Source of the DNA: Coriobacteriales bacterium
GTDB taxonomy: Bacteria > Actinomycetota > Coriobacteriia > Coriobacteriales > UBA8131
Direction of reading: 5' to 3'
Assembly: GCA_031276475.1 (NCBI GenBank)
Contig: JAISMZ010000003.1
Coordinates: 1-13,261, forward strand
Length of the DNA: 13,261 nucleotides
A program made the translations under genes and the position numbers. A model generated the notes under the pieces. The model was not told the origin of the DNA. It saw only the letters and a list, made by a program, of their open reading frames with translations, and ran no database searches. How positions within the stretch are numbered: the first letter of the stretch is position 1; each line of letters starts with the position of its first letter. Positions 1 to 8,813 of this stretch are shown here, in pieces.

Positions 1-43
1 TGAGGCCGAGTACGAGGTTGTGGACGACTCCGAGGACAAGTGA
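1..43 (+). CDS. dnaK: DnaK (Hsp70) C-terminal tail, partial
   Basis: Only the last 13 codons and the TGA stop are present; the gene begins before the window. The visible residues end in EYEVVDDSEDK, the acidic tail typical of bacterial DnaK (family ends such as D-EVVD-DD-K). Immediate linkage to grpE, dnaJ, hspR and clpB supports the call. DnaK is the cytosolic ATP-dependent Hsp70 that works with the GrpE and DnaJ encoded next. Its stop codon lies two bases before the preferred grpE start. The promoter and any HspR operator of the operon would lie upstream, outside the window. Confidence 0.85.
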   Translation, partial: EAEYEVVDDSEDK

Positions 44-45
44 CG

Positions 46-756
46 ATGGCTGCCGGGAGAAAAGACGAGGGGGCGGCCGCCCCCTCGCAAGCCAACGACA
101 ACAGCGAGGTCGCTGCCGAGGATCTGCAGGCGGTAGCGGAAGGGATTGTTGAAGAGCTGGCCGAAGAGATAGACGAGCTGGCCCAGGCCAAGGCCGAGCG
201 TGAGGAGCTGCGCGACCGCTTCTTGCGGCTGCAGGCCGAGTGGGACAACTTTCGCAAGCGCACCGCCGCCGAGCGTGCCGAGGAGCGCAATCGCGCCACC
301 GAGCATCTGGTGGAGAAGTTGCTTCCGGTTGTGGACGACTTGGAGCGGGCGCTGGAGCACGCGGGTGCGGGCGGCGGTGCAGCTGGCAGCGCGGCGGCTG
401 CTGGCAAGGGCGGTGGCACGACCGGCAACGCAGTCAACGGCGGCGCGACGGCCGCGAGCGCAAAGGCGGCGTCCTCCTCCACAAGCGCAGGTGCTGCGAC
501 TGCCGCCTTTGACGCGGACGCCTTCATCACCGGCATCCAGGCCGTGCAAAGCAAGCTGGCCCAGGTGTTGGAGAAGGAAGGCGTTCAGGTGATCGATCCT
601 CTGGGCGAGCCCTTTGACGCCAACGCGCACAGCGCTGTCGGCACGGTCGCCAGTGCCGAGCAGCCCGAGGAGACCGTCGCCGAGGTGTATCAGAAGGGCT
701 ACCGGATGGGCAGCAGGCTGCTGCGCCCGGCGATGGTAGTTGTGACCAAGCGATGA
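46..756 (+). CDS. grpE: GrpE, nucleotide-exchange factor of DnaK
   Basis: GrpE dimerises through long N-terminal helices and opens the DnaK nucleotide cleft to release ADP. The 236-residue product has an acidic N-terminal coiled coil (about 20-105, with the typical RLQAEWDNFRKR stretch and LLPVVDDLERALEH). A C-terminal beta-domain (about 155-236) carries FDANAHSAV and the family signature around VYQKGYRMGSRLLRPAMVVV. Between them, residues 106-155 are a 50-residue Ala/Gly/Ser/Thr-rich low-complexity insert, where most GrpE proteins have a short loop. ATG 46 is preferred: GAGGA at 32-36 lies 9 bases upstream. A GTG at 40 overlaps the dnaK stop but would be only 3 bases from that site. Second gene of the dnaK operon. 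Confidence 0.96.
   Translation: MAAGRKDEGAAAPSQANDNSEVAAEDLQAVAEGIVEELAEEIDELAQAKAEREELRDRFLRLQAEWDNFRKRTAAERAEERNRATEHLVEKLLPVVDDLERALEHAGAGGGAAGSAAAAGKGGGTTGNAVNGGATAASAKAASSSTSAGAATAAFDADAFITGIQAVQSKLAQVLEKEGVQVIDPLGEPFDANAHSAVGTVASAEQPEETVAEVYQKGYRMGSRLLRPAMVVVTKR
361..510 (+). repeat. Low-complexity Ala/Gly/Ser coding tract in grpE
   Basis: This GC-rich tract encodes residues 106-155 of GrpE, almost entirely Ala, Gly, Ser and Thr with a few Lys and Asn. It is in frame and ends exactly where the conserved beta-domain helix (AFITGIQAV) begins. It lacks a regular repeat unit, so it looks like a diverged expansion rather than a fresh tandem repeat. Likely a flexible linker. Confidence 0.7.
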
Positions 757-777
757 TTTGAGGAGGTGGCAGACAGT

Positions 778-1737
778 ATGGAGACCAAGGAGAAGAACTA
801 CTACCAGATACTCGGTGTTGCTGAGACTGCCTCTGCCGCCGAGATCAAGAAGGCCTTTAAGCGCCTGGCCCGCGAGCACCACCCCGACACCGGAGGCGAC
901 GAGGCTCGCTTTAAGGAAGTCAGTGAGGCCTATGAGACGCTCTCGGACGCCGAGAAGCGCGAGCAGTACGATACGTTTTTAAAGTACGGTGCCTTTGCGG
1001 CCGCCGGTGGCGGACAGGGCGGCTTTAACCCCTGGGCCGCCAGCGGTCGCGGAGGCGCTTCGCAGGGCGGCTGGCGCACGGTTACCGACTACGGCGACAT
1101 GGGCTCGTGGAGCGATATCTTCAGCCGCATTGCCCACGGTGAGGGCGCTTTTGGCACCGACTGGGAGTTTCCCGGCCGCAAGACCAAGGGCAACGACCGT
1201 CAGGTCACCTTGGAGGTCAGCTTTGAGGAGGCCTTTAACGGAGCGACCAAGCGGATTACCGTGCGCGGCTCCGACGGCACGAGCCAGCAGCTGGACGTCA
1301 AGGTTCCCGCCGGGGCTGTGGAGGGCGGCAAGCTGCGCTACAAAGGTAAGGGCGGCGCCGGCTCAGGCGGCGGCGCTCCCGGCGATCTGGTGGTGGTTAC
1401 CGCGATCAAACCGCACGAGCTCTACAGTCGCAAAGGTGCCAACGTCTTGATGGAGCTGCCGCTGGCCCTGGACGAGGCGGCGCTGGGCGCGACGATCACC
1501 GTTCCCGCCCCGGATGGCAGCAAGGTGCGCCTGAAGGTTCCGCCGGGCACTCAGGAGGGCAAGGTCTTTCTGATTAAAGGCAAGGGAGCGGCCAGGGTGA
1601 AAGGCGACGGCCACGGGGATCTGCGCGTAAAGGCAAAGATCGTGGTGCCCGAGGCCTTAAGCGACGCCGAGCGCGAGGCTTTTGAGGCTCTGGCGCAGGC
1701 GCGTAAGGAAGGCGGCGAGAAGGTCCGGGCGTTTTAG
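778..1737 (+). CDS. dnaJ: DnaJ-family co-chaperone, class B (no zinc finger)
   Basis: J-protein that delivers clients to DnaK and stimulates its ATPase. The 319-residue product has an N-terminal J-domain (about 7-70) with the essential HPD triad at 35-37, a Gly/Phe-rich linker (about 76-115) and two C-terminal substrate-binding beta-domains (about 141-305). The CxxCxGxG zinc-finger repeats of class A DnaJ are absent. It is therefore a class B (CbpA/DnaJB-like) protein despite sitting in the dnaJ slot of the operon. AGGAGG at 761-766 serves ATG 778 with an 11-base spacer; a GTG at 766 overlaps that site and is less likely. The start is 21 bases after grpE, so co-transcription is likely. A class A DnaJ may exist elsewhere in the genome. 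Confidence 0.93.
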   Translation: METKEKNYYQILGVAETASAAEIKKAFKRLAREHHPDTGGDEARFKEVSEAYETLSDAEKREQYDTFLKYGAFAAAGGGQGGFNPWAASGRGGASQGGWRTVTDYGDMGSWSDIFSRIAHGEGAFGTDWEFPGRKTKGNDRQVTLEVSFEEAFNGATKRITVRGSDGTSQQLDVKVPAGAVEGGKLRYKGKGGAGSGGGAPGDLVVVTAIKPHELYSRKGANVLMELPLALDEAALGATITVPAPDGSKVRLKVPPGTQEGKVFLIKGKGAARVKGDGHGDLRVKAKIVVPEALSDAEREAFEALAQARKEGGEKVRAF

Positions 1738-1764
1738 GGCGTCTGCGTGGCGGCTGGGACGCCC

Positions 1765-1778
1765 GCGGCTGCAGCCGC
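1765..1778. repeat. 14-base perfect palindrome between dnaJ and hspR
   Basis: GCGGCTGCAGCCGC is its own reverse complement. It lies 27 bases after the dnaJ stop in a 154-base gap rich in G and C. No T-run follows, so it is not a convincing terminator. It does not match the known HspR operator (CTTGAGT-N7-ACTCAAG). It could be a chance palindrome in GC-rich DNA, a protein-binding site or an mRNA processing hairpin. Confidence 0.35.
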
Positions 1779-1891
1779 CGGTTTGTCGCTGAGTCACCTG
1801 CCGGCCGCGGTGCCCGTGCCCGCCCCCGCCGCGCTGCCCGCAAGCCAGTCCCAGTACCCCTCCAGTGCTATCCGATGAAAGGTGTTTGAAG

Positions 1892-2377
1892 ATGATGACA
1901 GGCAACGATCGCAACCGACCCCTCTACATGATCAGCGTCGCCGCCGATCTTGCCGGCATGCATCCCCAGACCCTGCGCGTCTACGAGAACAAGGGCCTGG
2001 TGCGCCCGCAGCGCTCGGCCGGCAACACGCGACTTTACTCCCAGGCCGACATCGAGCAGCTGGAGCTTATCGGCCAGCTGACGGCCGAGGGGATCAATCT
2101 GGCCGGCGTGATGCGAATCATCGATTTGCAGGATCGCCTGGAACAGCGCGATGATCGGATTGAGAAGCTCCAGCGCCAGGTGGTGCGCCTGCGCGAGCAC
2201 CTGCACGAGTACGAGATGCGCCAGCAGATAACGGCGCTGGTACGTGTTCAGAATCGTGCGATCACCCTCTTTGACGCTGCCGACGCCGCCGTCAGCGCCG
2301 CCGATGCCGCTACTGCCGCAGATGTCGCAGCCGTCCCGCAGCAACCAACAACCGCCGACCAGGCAACAAACAACTAA
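1892..2377 (+). CDS. hspR: HspR, MerR-type heat-shock repressor
   Basis: HspR represses the dnaK operon and often clpB in actinobacteria by binding HAIR inverted repeats, with DnaK as co-repressor. The 161-residue product opens with a MerR helix-turn-helix (LYMISVAADLAGMHPQTLRVYE, about 11-32) and wing (GLVRPQRSAGNTRLYS). Helices with the HspR-type QLTAEGINLAGVMRII follow, then a coiled coil (about 85-118), and an Ala-rich, Gln/Thr-ending tail from about residue 127. ATG 1892 is chosen because AAAGG at 1878-1882 lies 9 bases upstream; GTG 1865 would be further out and has no good ribosome site. It sits between dnaJ and clpB, whose ribosome site overlaps its stop, so it and clpB are probably co-transcribed. 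Confidence 0.93.
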   Translation: MMTGNDRNRPLYMISVAADLAGMHPQTLRVYENKGLVRPQRSAGNTRLYSQADIEQLELIGQLTAEGINLAGVMRIIDLQDRLEQRDDRIEKLQRQVVRLREHLHEYEMRQQITALVRVQNRAITLFDAADAAVSAADAATAADVAAVPQQPTTADQATNN

Positions 2378-2386
2378 GGAGCAGTC

Positions 2387-5194
<2,808 letters not shown>

Positions 5195-5270
5195 GTTGTG
5201 GCGATACAGGCCCTTGCGGCAGCACGGAGGACGACATAGAGAGAAGTGCGAAGGCCCGCTCCCATACTCC

Positions 5271-5489
5271 CTAGGCGGTTTTGAGCTGTTGAGCCAGCAG
5301 AGTCGAGATGTATTCCGGTACGGACTGCGCGCTTTTCTCCGAATTATAGATAATCATATCGACCATCCCCTCAGGGAGTTGGAGCGCCCGTAGAATCACC
5401 TCGCTGCGTGCAGCATCGACGACATGGCGTGCCTTTGACGGCATCTCGCCTTCGCCTGCTCTCCAAATAACATTAATATCGTCACTCAT
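5271..5489 (-). CDS. Small protein with ribbon-helix-helix-like C-terminus
   Basis: A 72-residue product not recognised as a named family. The C-terminal half has the pattern of a ribbon-helix-helix DNA-binding domain: a strand (EVILRALQL, 30-38), Pro-Glu, helix A (40-53), a polar turn, then helix B opening SVPEYISTLLAQQL (56-69). The N-terminal 29 residues (INVIWRAGEGEMPSKARH) are an unassigned extension. ATG 5489 has GGAGG 7 bases upstream and overlaps the TGA of an upstream open frame (TGATG), suggesting translational coupling. Such folds occur in CopG/ParD-like antitoxins and small repressors, but no toxin gene follows: the next gene downstream is the convergent end of clpB. Codon use is less GC-rich than in the neighbours, hinting at acquisition. 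Function is inferred only from shape. Confidence 0.6.
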   Translation of the reverse strand: MSDDINVIWRAGEGEMPSKARHVVDAARSEVILRALQLPEGMVDMIIYNSEKSAQSVPEYISTLLAQQLKTA

Positions 5490-5602
5490 CACAGCACCTC
5501 CGCAAGGATCTTCTCGTTTTCCGGATCCTCTCGCAACTCGGCGATAACATATGGATACAATGAAAAGAGCCGTCCCTCGCCGATTTTCTTGTCAGTACGC
5601 CT
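5489..5602 (-). pseudogene. Start-less 37-codon frame upstream of the RHH-like gene
   Basis: On the minus strand an open frame encodes 37 residues (from RRTDKKIGEG to YPYVIAELREDP and ENEKILAEVL) and ends in a TGA that overlaps the next ATG. The residues look like a genuine soluble helical protein end, not a shadow frame. There is no ATG or GTG in the frame; the only TTG would leave 23 residues. The codon just before it is TAG (5603-5605), and seven more plausible residues (LYATDEE) precede that stop in frame. Likely the 3' remnant of a decayed or truncated gene once in operon with the RHH-like gene. A real short peptide with an unusual start is possible. The family is not recognised. Confidence 0.3.
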
Positions 5603-5624
5603 CTATTCCTCGTCTGTCGCATAC

Positions 5625-5664
5625 AAAAAGCCGACGGCCGGCAGGCAAAAGCCCACCGGCCGTC
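5625..5664 (-). terminator. Rho-independent terminator of glnN
   Basis: On the minus strand a 9-base-pair stem, GACGGCCGG with CCGGCCGTC (5656-5664 and 5633-5641), is capped by an inner GGC/GCC pairing around a TTTT loop. A run of five T follows (5629-5625) two to three bases after the stem. It begins 46 bases past the glnN stop, so it should end the glnN transcript and separate it from the small gene downstream. Confidence 0.85.
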
Positions 5665-5709
5665 TGAGTGCCCGAAACAAACTCCCACGAGGGCAGTGCG
5701 GGAGTTGGA

Positions 5710-7794
<2,085 letters not shown>

Positions 7795-8031
7795 TTCGAG
7801 CACTCCTTACGTCGGTGGAATCTGACAGCTACCAGAGTAACCGATAATTGTTTCCGGGGGATTAAATGTTGAGAAATTCCGCATTCGGTGCGACATTGGC
7901 AACGATTCGCAAAAAAGGGTAAGACCCTGTGGAGAAGAACGCGCCGTGTTCCACTCGCAGCCAAACGCTCTTCTGGCCACATTGTGGTAGACTACTCCAA
8001 ACCGTTTTTAAACGTCAGGAGAACAGCCCAG
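7795..8031. promoter_or_regulatory. Divergent intergenic region, glnN / regulator
   Basis: This 237-base, relatively AT-rich gap must hold the promoters of glnN (leftward) and the regulator (rightward). On the minus strand it contains GGAAAC and GGTTAC (complementary to 7854-7836), which resemble the GAAAC and GTnAC halves of GlnR boxes. Their offset is 13 bases rather than the usual 11. No strong -35/-10 pair stands out for either gene. The regulator's ribosome site is AGGAG at 8017-8021. A possible extended -10 (TGGTAGACT, 7985-7993) lies 38 bases before the regulator ATG. Confidence 0.4.
7911..7928 (-). terminator. Weak hairpin with T-run upstream of glnN
   Basis: On the minus strand AGGGT-CTT-ACCCT forms a 5-base-pair stem with a 3-base loop, running directly into six T (7916-7911). 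The stem is short for a terminator. It sits about 117 bases before the glnN start, so it could stop antisense transcripts entering from the regulator gene, or act on a long glnN leader. Low confidence. Confidence 0.25.
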
Positions 8032-8709
8032 ATGCATCGCCGCAGCGTGCTCGTCGCGACCAGACAACCGGAGCTGGCACATAAACTGAACGCAATCTTT
8101 GCGGGTATGGACGCCGAGGCGCGCTTTGTTAACGCCACGGCGCTCGACGCTCTTAAAGAGGTAGCGCCTGAGGATCTGGATCTGGTGATCATCGAGGCCG
8201 GCCAGGCCAACGGCGAAGATGTGGAGAAGATCGAGGAACTGCTCTCGGCCGAAGGCTCGGTCTCGCTGCTTTTGGTCGTCGCCCCCGAGAGTCTGGCCGC
8301 CACACGGCTGCCGCGGCGGCTGAGCTACGACTTTGTGATGCGTCAGGCGTTGGACATCGAGTTCCAGGTACGCATCCACCAGCTGCTCTGGCCCGGGGAG
8401 GAGGCCGGCAGCGCCGATTTTATCCGCGTTGGCAACCTGACGCTGAACCTGGCGACCTATCAGATAAAGGTTGATGGCCAGACCCTCGATCTAACCTATC
8501 TGGAATACGCCCTGCTGGCATTTCTGATCACCCATCCCGGACGCACCTACTCGCGCGACGCGCTGCTCAGGCGGGTCTGGGGCTTTGACTACTACGGCGG
8601 CTCGCGCACCGTTGATGTGCACGTCCGTCGCGTGCGCTCCAAGCTCGGCCCCGAGCTGGCGCAGCGTCTGGAGACCGTGCGCGGCGTTGGCTATCTCTGG
8701 AATTCCTGA
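8032..8709 (+). CDS. GlnR-type OmpR-family regulator with degenerate receiver
   Basis: The 225-residue product has an N-terminal receiver-like domain (1-118) and a C-terminal winged helix (about 128-225). The winged helix reads LDLTYLEYALL, HPGRTYSRDALLRRVWGFDYYGG and RTVDVHVRRVRSKLGPE, very close to the DNA-binding domain of actinobacterial GlnR, the global nitrogen regulator. In the receiver the acidic pocket is missing (VLVATRQ), the phospho-acceptor position is Glu55 (DLVIIEAG) and the conserved Lys appears to be Arg (DFVMRQAL). It therefore probably works without phosphorylation, as known for GlnR. ATG 8032 has AGGAG 10 bases upstream; GTG 7888 would add about 48 unrelated residues. No sensor kinase is nearby. 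Divergent from glnN, with amt downstream of polA, it likely controls nitrogen assimilation; that role is inference. Confidence 0.85.
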   Translation: MHRRSVLVATRQPELAHKLNAIFAGMDAEARFVNATALDALKEVAPEDLDLVIIEAGQANGEDVEKIEELLSAEGSVSLLLVVAPESLAATRLPRRLSYDFVMRQALDIEFQVRIHQLLWPGEEAGSADFIRVGNLTLNLATYQIKVDGQTLDLTYLEYALLAFLITHPGRTYSRDALLRRVWGFDYYGGSRTVDVHVRRVRSKLGPELAQRLETVRGVGYLWNS

Positions 8710-8813
8710 TGCCGGTACCCTTTCTCGCTCAGATGCGCCCGCACCGCCCAGCCCCACGCCAATGTGAAGAAGCCCTGGAACCCCCGATGTCTGCAACCCT
8801 TTGGAGGCCCTGA
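8709..8813 (+). CDS. Possible 34-codon frame bridging regulator and polA
   Basis: An ATG overlaps the regulator's stop (TGATG at 8707-8711) and opens a 34-codon frame whose TGA overlaps the polA start (TGATG at 8811-8815). The peptide is Pro/Arg-rich (it begins MPVPFLAQMRPHRPAP) and resembles no family known to me. It has no ribosome site of its own and would rely on ribosomes ending the regulator gene. It may be a coupling leader for polA or a coincidence in GC-rich DNA, where stop codons are rare. Confidence 0.3.
   Translation: MPVPFLAQMRPHRPAPRQCEEALEPPMSATLWRP

Noticed and set aside
1738..2386. HspR operator (HAIR, CTTGAGT-N7-ACTCAAG) inside the operon
   Set aside because: No match was found in the intergenic gaps; the operator is probably upstream of dnaK, outside the window.
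5195..5270. Terminator between clpB and the convergent small gene
   Set aside because: No stable stem with a T-run is visible on either strand.
7888..8031. Upstream GTG start extending the regulator by 48 residues
   Set aside because: The extension is basic and unrelated to receiver domains, has no ribosome site, and would cover the divergent promoter region. ATG 8032 has AGGAG at a good distance.
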